From an uncultured Collinsella sp. (GTDB lineage: Bacteria; Actinomycetota; Coriobacteriia; Coriobacteriales; Coriobacteriaceae): 43,561 bases of DNA. The notes beneath the pieces were generated by a model, which was not told the DNA's origin, made no database searches, and was given only the letters and a program-made list of their open reading frames with translations. Positions 32,969 to 40,550 of the stretch are shown here, in pieces. Numbering within the stretch: position 1 is the first letter of the stretch; the number at the start of each line of letters is the position of its first letter. Where the stretch lies: positions 1 through 43,561 of the forward strand of contig CAAERJ010000056.1 in the NCBI GenBank assembly GCA_900758375.1, in the 5' to 3' direction. A program made the position numbers and the translations under genes.

Positions 32969-33565
32969 CTAGGCGCTGACGATGTTGGGCAGTGGCAGAT
33001 CGTGGGCGTCGGTGGGAACGTGGTCGACGCGCTGTTCGTCAAAGGCGATGCCGACGATTTGGCATGCGGGCGAGAGTATAGGCAGGTAGCGGTCGTAGCA
33101 GCCTCCGCCGTAGCCCAGGCGCGCGCCGGTGCGGTCGAAAGCCACGAGCGGCACAACAACCATGTCGAGAGCCTTGGCGGGCACGATGGGGAAGCGGATG
33201 CTGTCGACGTCCGTGGCTGCGAAGGCTCGCGTAGGGTGGGCGATAAACGGGGCCTCGGACGCATCGCCGGCAGAGACTGCCCGCATGCACATGCGCTGGC
33301 CACAAGCCATGGCGTCTGTCGCCGAGAGCATGCACGGATAGGCCACGCGCCAGCCCCGCGCGACGGCCGCGGCGGCAAACGCGGCGGGGTCGACTTCGGA
33401 ACCCATGGCGGCATAGACGGCAACGGTGCGCGGTGCCGCGGCACCCAAGCGATCCATCAGCTCAACAAGCCGCGCGCATACAACAGCAGACTTCGCCGTC
33501 CGAACATCCAAATCAAGAGCATCGCGCCGAGCAATCACCGCCCGCCGCAACTCAGCCTTATCCAT
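32969..33565 (-). CDS. 5-formyltetrahydrofolate cyclo-ligase
   Basis: The 198-residue protein has the family layout: N-terminal MDKAELRRAVIARRDAL with nucleotide-binding basic residues, and the signature RLGYGGGCYDRYL near residue 150. It converts 5-formyl-THF plus ATP to 5,10-methenyl-THF. ATG 33565 is preferred since GGAGAAGG is five bases upstream; starts at 33583 or 33592 have none. A 44-nt repeat (copy D) lies right upstream in the same orientation. Confidence 0.93.
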   Translation of the reverse strand: MDKAELRRAVIARRDALDLDVRTAKSAVVCARLVELMDRLGAAAPRTVAVYAAMGSEVDPAAFAAAAVARGWRVAYPCMLSATDAMACGQRMCMRAVSAGDASEAPFIAHPTRAFAATDVDSIRFPIVPAKALDMVVVPLVAFDRTGARLGYGGGCYDRYLPILSPACQIVGIAFDEQRVDHVPTDAHDLPLPNIVSA

Positions 33566-33584
33566 CTCAACCTTCTCTCCCATA

Positions 33585-33628
33585 CCTACCAAAAAGGGAC
33601 AGGTTTATTTTGGCAGCTTTTATCTGGG
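33585..33628 (-). repeat. 44-nt palindromic repeat, copy D
   Basis: On the minus strand it reads CCCAGATAAAAGC, CTGCCAAAA, TAAACCTGTCCC and TTTTTGGTAGG, and is followed at once by TATGGGAGAAGG, the Shine-Dalgarno of the cyclo-ligase gene. Confidence 0.85.
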
Positions 33629-33711
33629 CAAACGCGATATGGGCAGTAAAGTCACCGCAAATATGCCTGTGAACTGCGCCCTTTGTGGTTGTTTGGGCCT
33701 GTGCGTTAATG

Positions 33712-34041
33712 CTATAACGCCGCAGCGATCGCCTCAGTCACAAACTTATTGAGTGACTCACCCTTCTTTGCCGCTGCCAGCGCTGCTTGCTTGTGGAGCT
33801 CAGAGCCCGTTCTTACGTTGAACGACCCCTTAAAAGCCCGCTCGGGTTCCTTGCCCTTCTCGGCGCAAAACTCAAGGTAATCGTCGACGGCGTCGTGGAA
33901 GCATTGTTCCACTTCTTTAACCGTAGAGCCTTCAAATACGATTGCGTCCCTAATGCCGGTGACCATACCTGTTAGCACATGCTGTTCGGCATCGAACTCG
34001 ACTGGGGCGAAATAACCCTTGTATGCCAAAACGTTACTCAT
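33712..34041 (-). CDS. hicB: HicB-family antitoxin
   Basis: The 109-residue protein has the HicB fold (YKGYFAPVEFDAEQHVLTGMVTGIRDAIVFEG, a degenerate RNase H-like domain) and a C-terminal ribbon-helix-helix DNA-binding segment (FNVRTGSELHKQAALAAAKKG). It would bind HicA and repress the pair. ATG 34041 follows GGAGG at five bases and overlaps the hicA stop by 8 bp. ATG 34056 is less likely. Confidence 0.93.
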   Translation of the reverse strand: MSNVLAYKGYFAPVEFDAEQHVLTGMVTGIRDAIVFEGSTVKEVEQCFHDAVDDYLEFCAEKGKEPERAFKGSFNVRTGSELHKQAALAAAKKGESLNKFVTEAIAAAL

Positions 34042-34297
34042 GACTACCTCCGACATCTTGCAGAAATCGAACGATGTTTCGAATGGTCCCCGCTGTCAAT
34101 TCGTCAGATGGATGCGGCGCGTGCATTACGAACATCCTGCCATCTGATGGCCTGTAGAAGCGAACGCGCGATCCGGATGTCTTGCCTTTGTTGTCCATTT
34201 CAAAGCCATATGAAGCCATGACTTTTAGAAAATCGGTATACCGATACGTCGAAGGGCAGCTAAGCAGCTGGGCGATGAGTTTATCGGTCCGAGTCAT
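34034..34297 (-). CDS. hicA: HicA-family mRNA interferase toxin (variant)
   Basis: The 87-residue protein has the HicA dsRNA-binding-like fold with the basic stretch GKTSGSRVRFYRP and the motif MHAPHPSDELTAGTIRNIVRFL. In classic HicA the catalytic His sits in GSH; here that position is Arg (GSRVRF), while His59 and His62 are present in MHAPH. The GSRV/HxPH form is a known subgroup, sometimes misannotated as hexulose-6-phosphate synthase. It is upstream of hicB in the same operon with an 8-bp overlap. Confidence 0.92.
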   Translation of the reverse strand: MTRTDKLIAQLLSCPSTYRYTDFLKVMASYGFEMDNKGKTSGSRVRFYRPSDGRMFVMHAPHPSDELTAGTIRNIVRFLQDVGGSHE

Positions 34298-34311
34298 CCC
34301 GCCTCACATTC

Positions 34312-34332
34312 TGCAACTATATCCTAGTTGCA
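34312..34332 (-). promoter_or_regulatory. Palindromic operator / promoter of hicAB
   Basis: TGCAACTA (34312-34319) and TAGTTGCA (34325-34332) are exact inverted repeats around five bases. On the minus strand the palindrome contains TATAGT, a -10-like box, 15-20 bp before hicA. HicB binding here would block transcription. Confidence 0.65.
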
Positions 34333-34453
34333 ATTTAGGTCCGATGCAAGCACCCCTACTATAGAACATATGTACGTATGGAACAAGTGTTCGAACCAAC
34401 ACAAAGGCACCTGCCCCTTCGTGGAGGTTTTGCTGGTGGGGCGGGTGTCTGCG

Positions 34454-34604
34454 GCGGTTTGTCTCGATCTGTAACAGTAACTCGGCAAAATCGGACCTAG
34501 ATGTTACAGATTGAGACAAAGGGCCGGCGTCATCCGGAAACGTCTCGATTTGTAACATCTGGAGCCAATATTGCCGTCCTAGTGTTACGGATCGAGACAA
34601 ACCG
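34454..34604. repeat. Two tandem palindromes sharing one arm sequence
   Basis: TTTGTCTCGATCTGTAACA (34458-34476) pairs with 34502-34520 with one G-U. GTCTCGATTTGTAACA (34542-34557) pairs with 34583-34598 with two G-U. Thus one arm sequence occurs four times in alternating orientation, and the outermost copies pair too. The 34333-34453 stretch shows nothing else. Confidence 0.85.
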
Positions 34605-34650
34605 GCGGGACGGGGCGGGCCGAAGCCAGACCGCCTGACCGGTCCGCGGC

Positions 34651-34695
34651 AAAAGAAAAGGTAGATTTTCAGGCATGTCCCAAAAATCTACCTTT
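34651..34695 (-). terminator. Terminator of the M16 peptidase gene
   Basis: On the minus strand AAAGGTAGATTTT pairs with AAAATCTACCTTT and is followed by TCTTTT. It lies 9 bases behind the stop codon. Confidence 0.75.
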
Positions 34696-34703
34696 GCTGT
34701 GCG

Positions 34704-37700
34704 TTAGCCCATCAGGTCAACGACGTTAAAGCCGGCGTTGCTCTTGGCGATGACGTCTCGACCGCCAAAGACACAGGTTGGCGACTCGGCTGCGATGCGC
34801 GTCACGTCGGCGCCGAGCGAGCGAAGCTCACCGGGCGTGGCGGCGAGCATCTGGGCGCGGCGCTCCTCGCGTGCGTGCGGATCGAGCCCGGCCAGGTGGG
34901 TCGTGTTGCGGCGCTTGGTGAGCGCGTACGGCTTCATCGGCGCGTCCATGCCGCTCACGCAGCTCACGATAAAGCCCTCAAAGGCGGCCTCGTCGGGCTC
35001 AAAGCTGCCGAGCCATTCACCCGCGCGCGCCACGCGCTCAATCGAGGGGTCGATTGCCGGGTCGCGGTAGGTGTAGAACGCCGCCTGACGCTCGCCGGCC
35101 GCGCGGAATCCGCAACCGTACGCACCGCCCTTCACGCGGATCTCGTTCCACAGGTAGTCGTAGGAGAGCGCGTTGGCAGCAACCGCCCAGGCGCCCGTCA
35201 CGTCGATGCCCAGACGACGCGGGTCGCACGCGCTTGCCGCAAAGCAGATATCGCTGGGGATGACAAAGGCTTCGTGGCGGTCGCACGGCGCCGGCACCAC
35301 GAGCGTGTCGCGGCCGGCATCGGCACCGTCGCCCGTGCCCAAACCCAGGTCGCCTGCGGCGGCCCAGTACGCGTCAAAGTCCTCGTCGCTGCCGGTAAAG
35401 CTCGCCATGCAGCCATCGGCCACAAAGATGCGGTCTGCCAGCTCGGCAAGCTTGGCGCGCAGGTCGTCCACGCGCTCGTCAAAGTGGTCGAGCAGGTCGC
35501 GCAGGAACAGGTAGAAGTCCACGCCCGAAAGCTGCTCGCGAACCACGGCCGAAGGCGAGCTGTAGCTCATCGCGCGACCGAGCGCCGCCGAGTGTCCGTT
35601 GTTGATAAAGCCCTGCTCAAGCCCAATGCGAATCTGCGTGAGCACGTCGCGCACGCGGTCGGCGTCGGCATCCGCCAGCAGCGTGTTCGACCACACCTCG
35701 CGCGGCAGGCTCGCCAGCGCATCGATCTTCTCGGACAGGGCGCCGGCGCTCACCAGCAGGTAGGGGTGCACGCCGTCCACGTCGGGCTGCGTCATGACCT
35801 CGGCCGTAAAGCTCAAAAAGCCCAGCTTGCCGGCGAGCAAGTTGTCGAGTTCCTCGGCCGAGTGCTCGCTCGTGGGCAGCTGTTTGAGCAGGCGGCAGAG
35901 CAGCGTCGCATAGGGCAGGTCCTCAAACGCGACGCAGCTCAGGTCGAAATACTGCATGGCGTAGGCCAGGCGGTTGGTGGGGATGCCGTGGCGCAGGCAG
36001 GGGATGGGCGCAGTCGTGTCCACGACCAGCGGAGGCTCGGGGCGCGCCTCGCCAATGTCGGACACGCGCAGGCGCGGCAACGTGGCCTTGGCCTCGGGCG
36101 TGTCCTCGGCCTCCTGCGCGGCACGTAGCGCGGCCGTGCGCTCGACCACATCGGCCAGCTCGGTATCGGTCATGGCATCACGCTTGGCTGCCAGCTCGGC
36201 GGCCTCGGCACCCTCTGCGCCCTCGGTGGCGTCCACCGGCACCAGCTCGACCAGCGCCATGTGATCGTTTTCCAGTACCAGCTCGCGCAGCAGGTCCTCA
36301 AAATAGCTGCCGTCCAGCTCGCCTCGCAGCTCCTCGTACACCGGGCCGTACTTGAGTGCTAGCGTCGCGGCATCGTCATCGTAGAGCCAGGTGCTCAGCG
36401 CGTCGCACGCAATGGCCACGCCGTCGGCGATACCGTAGTCGCGCTGGCGCAGGTCGTATTCGTTGCTGCTGATGATAGCTTCCAGGCGCTCGCGCGGAAC
36501 GCCATGCTCGCACAGGTCGCGGCAGGCGTCCTGGAACACGCGGCGCAGCTCGCGTGCCACGCCGGGCTGCGCGTTTTGCAGCATGATGAGCTCGTAGGGC
36601 TGCAGGCTCTCGGCTGCGGTGTAGCTCACCACGTTGCCGCCCAGGCCGGCGGCCAGAATGGCCTTCTTAACCGGTGCTTCGTTGGAGCCCAGCAGCGCCT
36701 CGAACAGGATGTCCGCGGCGATTGTGCGCTTGCGGTCGAGCGCGCTGCCCAGCACCAGGCCCAGGCCCACCAGGGCGTTCTCGGGCGTGGTGGCCATCTC
36801 GATGCGCTTATACTCGCAGGTCACGGGCGCCTGTGCGACCAGCGGATTGGGCGCCAGCGTGGACGGGTCCTCGCCGGCGGCAACGGCTGCGTCCATGCGG
36901 CGGCTCGCGGCACTCGGCTGCGACAGATAGCGCTCGTCCAAAAAGGCCAGGGCGCGGTTCACGTCCAGGTCGCCGTAGAGCGTGATATAGGAGTTGGAAG
37001 GGTTGTAGTGGCGCGCGTGCGTGTCCAGGAACTGCTCGTAGGTGAGCGCGGGAATTGCGCGCGGGTCGCCGCCGCTCTCGTGCGCATAGGCGGTATCGGG
37101 GTAGAGCGCGGCGTTGACGGCGTCGTCCAGCACGCTCATGGGGTCGGACAGCGCGCCCTTCATCTCGTTGAACACCACGCCGTTATAGCGCAGTGTGCCC
37201 TCGCGCAGGCTCGCGGAGCTGCCGTCGCCCTCGCCCTCGGCGCCCTCCGGCAGGTCCAACTCGTAGTGCCAGCCCTCCTGCTCAAAAATGGTGGGCTTGG
37301 TATAGATGGCCGGGTTGAACACCGCGTCCAGGTACACGTCCATCAGGTTGTACAGATCCTGCTCGTTGGTGGTGGCAACGGGGTAGATGGTCTTGTCGGG
37401 GTAGGTCATGGCGTTGAGGAACGTCTGCATGGAGCTCTTGATCAGGTCGACGAATGGCTCCTTGACGGGAAACTTGGCCGATCCACACAGCACCGAGTGC
37501 TCAAGGATATGGAACACGCCGGTGGAATCGGCCGGCGGCGTCTTAAAGCCAATGGCAAAGGCCTTGTTTTCGTCGTCGCACGCCAGGTACAGTAGGCGAG
37601 CGCCCGAGGCGGTGTGGCGCAGCACGTAGGCGTCCGAGTCGAGCTCGGGCACGGTCTCGCAGCGCTCGACGGCAAAGCCGTGGCAGGTAGTGCCGGGCAC

Positions 37701-37748
37701 TAGCAGCGCGGCGGCAGCGGCGCGCGGGTCGGTTGAGGTGGTGGGCAT
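34704..37748 (-). CDS. Zinc metalloprotease, M16C (presequence protease PreP-like)
   Basis: The 1014-residue protein has the inverted zinc motif HILEH (His80, Glu83, His84) after FKTPPADSTGVF. Further conserved regions are VLCGSAKFPVKEPF, MTYPDKTIYPVAT and VVFNEMKGALSDP, and it has the C-terminal inactive M16 halves expected for a full-length M16C enzyme. It degrades peptides, probably in the cytosol (no signal peptide). The frame is open to 37973, but that part is encoded by the modular repeat (it reads VRKSTLV repeatedly). ATG 37748 is chosen with AAAGGAGA seven bases upstream. Confidence 0.95.
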   Translation of the reverse strand: MPTTSTDPRAAAAALLVPGTTCHGFAVERCETVPELDSDAYVLRHTASGARLLYLACDDENKAFAIGFKTPPADSTGVFHILEHSVLCGSAKFPVKEPFVDLIKSSMQTFLNAMTYPDKTIYPVATTNEQDLYNLMDVYLDAVFNPAIYTKPTIFEQEGWHYELDLPEGAEGEGDGSSASLREGTLRYNGVVFNEMKGALSDPMSVLDDAVNAALYPDTAYAHESGGDPRAIPALTYEQFLDTHARHYNPSNSYITLYGDLDVNRALAFLDERYLSQPSAASRRMDAAVAAGEDPSTLAPNPLVAQAPVTCEYKRIEMATTPENALVGLGLVLGSALDRKRTIAADILFEALLGSNEAPVKKAILAAGLGGNVVSYTAAESLQPYELIMLQNAQPGVARELRRVFQDACRDLCEHGVPRERLEAIISSNEYDLRQRDYGIADGVAIACDALSTWLYDDDAATLALKYGPVYEELRGELDGSYFEDLLRELVLENDHMALVELVPVDATEGAEGAEAAELAAKRDAMTDTELADVVERTAALRAAQEAEDTPEAKATLPRLRVSDIGEARPEPPLVVDTTAPIPCLRHGIPTNRLAYAMQYFDLSCVAFEDLPYATLLCRLLKQLPTSEHSAEELDNLLAGKLGFLSFTAEVMTQPDVDGVHPYLLVSAGALSEKIDALASLPREVWSNTLLADADADRVRDVLTQIRIGLEQGFINNGHSAALGRAMSYSSPSAVVREQLSGVDFYLFLRDLLDHFDERVDDLRAKLAELADRIFVADGCMASFTGSDEDFDAYWAAAGDLGLGTGDGADAGRDTLVVPAPCDRHEAFVIPSDICFAASACDPRRLGIDVTGAWAVAANALSYDYLWNEIRVKGGAYGCGFRAAGERQAAFYTYRDPAIDPSIERVARAGEWLGSFEPDEAAFEGFIVSCVSGMDAPMKPYALTKRRNTTHLAGLDPHAREERRAQMLAATPGELRSLGADVTRIAAESPTCVFGGRDVIAKSNAGFNVVDLMG

Positions 37749-37838
37749 ATGCAGTCTCCTTTGACGCCCCAGCGGGGGCGAATCGAGTCGAATCCTCGAG
37801 AGTATACCCATATGGGACCCTCGACCAATCTGCCGCAC

Positions 37839-37953
37839 GAGCGTGGATTTTCGGACACACGAGCGTGGAAATTCGGACGCAAATTGAACGAGAGTGGATT
37901 TTCGGACGGAAACAGCCCCAAAACGCCAAAAAACCGTCCGGAAATCCACTCTC
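37839..37953 (+). repeat. Modular GAGCGTGG repeat, full copy 3
   Basis: Units GAGCGTGGATTTTCGGAC (37839), GAGCGTGGAAATTCGGAC (37861) and GAGAGTGGATTTTCGGAC (37890) keep offsets 0, 22, 51. The third pairs with 37936-37953; its GAGAGTGG is matched by CCACTCTC, a compensatory change relative to GAGCGTGG/CCACGCTC in the other copies. Confidence 0.9.
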
Positions 37954-37990
37954 GATTCCTGACCGTCCATCACTCATGCATTTCTCATTT

Positions 37991-38218
37991 CTCACTCATC
38001 TCTAATATGAGAGATAACAGAAAGACGAGAGATAATTACGAGAGATAACTGAGCAGCAAAGAGACAAGAAATCACGGCATTGCCTCAATACTGATTGTTC
38101 TACCAGCAAAAACATGTTTAAATGAAACAAATGGCAGATATCTTTTCTTTCATCTCTCACTTATCTCTAATATGAGAGATAGCAGAAAGATAAGAGATAA
38201 TTACGAGAGATAACTGAG
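37991..38218 (+). promoter_or_regulatory. Duplicated 63-bp leader flanking a promoter (AlbA_2 gene)
   Basis: 37991-38053 and 38156-38218 are identical at 59 of 63 positions. Each holds the palindrome ATCTCTAATATGAGAGAT and three AGAGATAA-type steps. Between them are TTGTTC (38095-38100) and TTAAAT (38118-38123), 17 bp apart. Copies upstream and downstream of a promoter suggest cooperative autorepression by the protein encoded next. Function is inferred. Confidence 0.7.
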
Positions 38219-38275
38219 AGACGAAGGAAATCTATTCGCGGCATTCTCCGCCGGGCCGAGCGAAAGGACATGCAG

Positions 38276-39751
38276 ATGAACGAAAACGAGCTGACCGGTC
38301 TGCTCGAGTCTTTAAGGCGCATGGGCTCGGACGATTTTAACGTCGAGGTCAAGGAGAGCGCCACGACGCTTTCCCGCGACGTATGGGAAACGGTCAGCGC
38401 TTTCGCAAACACTGCCGGCGGAATTATTGTGCTCGGCGTGAGCGAGCGCGCGGGCTTTGTCCCGGTTGAGAACTTTGAGACCGAGAAGGTGCTCAACCAA
38501 TTCGTAGCGGGCATGGGTGATGCCGGCGGCCGCAGAAAACTGGCCAATCCGCCCAAATACACTATTGAGCGCGTGGAGCTTCGGGGCACCGTGGTTCTCG
38601 TTATCACGATTGAGGAGCTCGACCCGTCGAGCAAGCCCTGCTATGTAATAGAGCGCGGCGCCCAGGGCGGCAGCTACAAGCGCATCGATGACAAAGACGT
38701 GCCACTTTCACCGACCGAGGTTTTGGCGCTGTCGTCATACGAGCGGACGAGTCCTAGCGATCGCGATGCGGTGCCCGGCGCGGTCGCAGGCGATCTTGAC
38801 GAGGCCCTGGTCGACCGCACGATAGAGCGTGCTTTCTCGCTGACACCCCGGGCAATGCGCGGCGCGCCGGACAAGAAAACGAAGCTGGAGCGCCTGAATT
38901 TCCTCGACTCCCAGGGCAATGTTACTAAGGCCGGGCTCCTGGCTGCGGGTGCCTATCCTCAGCAGTTCTATCCTAAGCTCTTTATCGATGTGGCGGTCTA
39001 TGCCGGAACGCAGAAGGGCGCGGCGGGGTCGTTGAGGTTCATGGACCGTACGATCTGCGAGGGAACGTTGGGCGAAATGATCTCGGATGCCGTCGCGGCA
39101 GTCGCCAAGAATTTGCGACGAACCTCGATGATCAAAGGCGTCTCGCGTGTCGACTCGCTGGAGATTCCCGAGGAAGTCCTGCGCGAGGCAATCGCCAACG
39201 CCGTAATCCACCGAGAATACGGAGATCGGTTCTGTGGGCAGTCGATCGCTGTTGACGTCTTTGATGACCGTATCGAGGTGACGAACCCCGGCGGCCTATA
39301 TGGAGGAAAGACTCGCGAGAACCTGTTTGACGGCAGCTCCCGATGTCGCAATGCGACGCTTGTGAAGCTCATGTCGATTGTTCCACTGCCGGATGGCGCA
39401 GGCTCGCCGGCTGAGGGAAATGGCTCGGGCATCCCGATGATGATCGATGCCATGCGCGCGCATGGTCTGGTAGAGCCCCTGTTCTGCCCGGGGTTCGATC
39501 GGTTCAAGGTCGTACTTTACCGTTCAAAGGTTGAGCCGGTCGATCATGGCGGGGACTTGATTATGACGGCACTCAATCGCTACGGCGAATTGGGGACGCG
39601 CGAACTGGCGGAGCGCACGGGACTCACGGTTTCCCAGGTTAGGGCACGCGTCAATGCGCTCATTGAGCAGGGCGAGCTTGAGCCGACGGCGCCGTTGACA
39701 AGCCGCAACCGCAAGTACCGGTTAACGGAGCGCGCGGGGCAGCTGCACTAG
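38276..39751 (+). CDS. AlbA_2 / divergent AAA (HATPase_c_4) regulator
   Basis: The 491-residue protein has an N-terminal AlbA_2 (Schlafen-type) domain, residues about 14-140 (VEVKESATTLSRDVWETVSAFANTAGG, IIVLGVSE, SYKRIDD). A GHKL-like ATP-binding region follows at about 300-375 (EVLREAIANAVIHREYG, VDVFDDRIEVTNPGGL), and the C terminus is a winged helix (about 425-485, GTRELAERTGLTVSQVRARVNAL). Such proteins are putative DNA-binding regulators, some linked to mobile or defence loci. ATG 38276 fits AAAGGA (38263-38268) better than ATG 38270. Preceded by the duplicated 63-bp leader. Confidence 0.85.
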   Translation: MNENELTGLLESLRRMGSDDFNVEVKESATTLSRDVWETVSAFANTAGGIIVLGVSERAGFVPVENFETEKVLNQFVAGMGDAGGRRKLANPPKYTIERVELRGTVVLVITIEELDPSSKPCYVIERGAQGGSYKRIDDKDVPLSPTEVLALSSYERTSPSDRDAVPGAVAGDLDEALVDRTIERAFSLTPRAMRGAPDKKTKLERLNFLDSQGNVTKAGLLAAGAYPQQFYPKLFIDVAVYAGTQKGAAGSLRFMDRTICEGTLGEMISDAVAAVAKNLRRTSMIKGVSRVDSLEIPEEVLREAIANAVIHREYGDRFCGQSIAVDVFDDRIEVTNPGGLYGGKTRENLFDGSSRCRNATLVKLMSIVPLPDGAGSPAEGNGSGIPMMIDAMRAHGLVEPLFCPGFDRFKVVLYRSKVEPVDHGGDLIMTALNRYGELGTRELAERTGLTVSQVRARVNALIEQGELEPTAPLTSRNRKYRLTERAGQLH

Positions 39752-39879
39752 CGGCCGCCGCGCCTCACATCCCGCCATTTCACGCACCGCACATCGAAAC
39801 CTGCGGCAAAGCAGTTACAATAGCCCAATGTGCATCGCGCACGACGATGATATCGGCGCCCGCGACTGGGGGAGAATAC

Positions 39880-40545
39880 ATGGCAGAGCAACAGATAGCG
39901 TCGGGGACCAAGCTTCAGGTGGCATTCGACGTGCCCATGGGCCAAAAAACCGACTTCAACATGCTCTCCACGTTCAAAGAGAACCTGGACGAGGCGTACT
40001 TTCTTATGAGCGCTCCCATGCTCGCCGGCAAGCCGCTCATCATGGACGAAAACCAAAAGCTCCTGCTGCAATACAAAGTGGGCGAGGAGACGTTCGTGCT
40101 GGCCGGCTATCCCGAGGCAGTCGAGAAAAAGGGCATCCGCACCTACTGGAAAATGCGCAAAGTCGCCGAGCAGCGCACCTTTGTCAAACGTCGCGACGAG
40201 CGTTTTAAGGTCGCCATGCGTCTGACCTACCAACGCGACAATGCGCCGACCCCCGAGCCCGAGGACGCCATGACCATCGACGTCTCGGCCGGCGGCCTGG
40301 CCATTTACCTCAACGATTACCCCGACGTGGGCGAGGCCCTGGCCGTACAAATGCCCGCGATTCGCCTGCAGGGCGAGCGCCACGAGCTGCCCGAGCAGTT
40401 GGGCATTGTGTGCTGGGTGCGCCGCGCGCCCAAGGGCAGCCTGTACCGCAACGTCTGCGGCCTGCAGTTCCGCTACGCCGACGACATGGAGCGCGAGCTC
40501 GTCAAAGAATACGTCGGCTACATCCGCGCCAAATATAAGCTCTGA
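39880..40545 (+). CDS. PilZ-domain (cyclic di-GMP receptor) protein
   Basis: The 221-residue protein has an N-terminal YcgR-like barrel (residues about 1-95) and a C-terminal PilZ domain. The c-di-GMP motifs are visible: RxxxR at Arg104-Arg108 (KRRDER) and DxSxxG at Asp134-Ser136-Gly139. It would change conformation on binding c-di-GMP. The next gene starts five bases after its stop and encodes a TasA-like membrane protein, suggesting c-di-GMP control of a surface structure. ATG 39880 has GGGGGAGA upstream. A -10-like TACAAT is at 39816-39821. Confidence 0.9.
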   Translation: MAEQQIASGTKLQVAFDVPMGQKTDFNMLSTFKENLDEAYFLMSAPMLAGKPLIMDENQKLLLQYKVGEETFVLAGYPEAVEKKGIRTYWKMRKVAEQRTFVKRRDERFKVAMRLTYQRDNAPTPEPEDAMTIDVSAGGLAIYLNDYPDVGEALAVQMPAIRLQGERHELPEQLGIVCWVRRAPKGSLYRNVCGLQFRYADDMERELVKEYVGYIRAKYKL

Positions 40546-40550
40546 TCGCC

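Noticed and set aside
31427..37953. CRISPR array interpretation of the repeated GAGCGTGG units
   Set aside because: There are only three units per locus, spacers are 4 and 11 bp, and the spacing is identical at different loci; no cas genes are seen.
37749..37973. N-terminal extension of the M16 peptidase reading VRKSTLV repeatedly
   Set aside because: The extension is the translation of the 18-bp repeat units; a good RBS and the family's natural start are at 37748.
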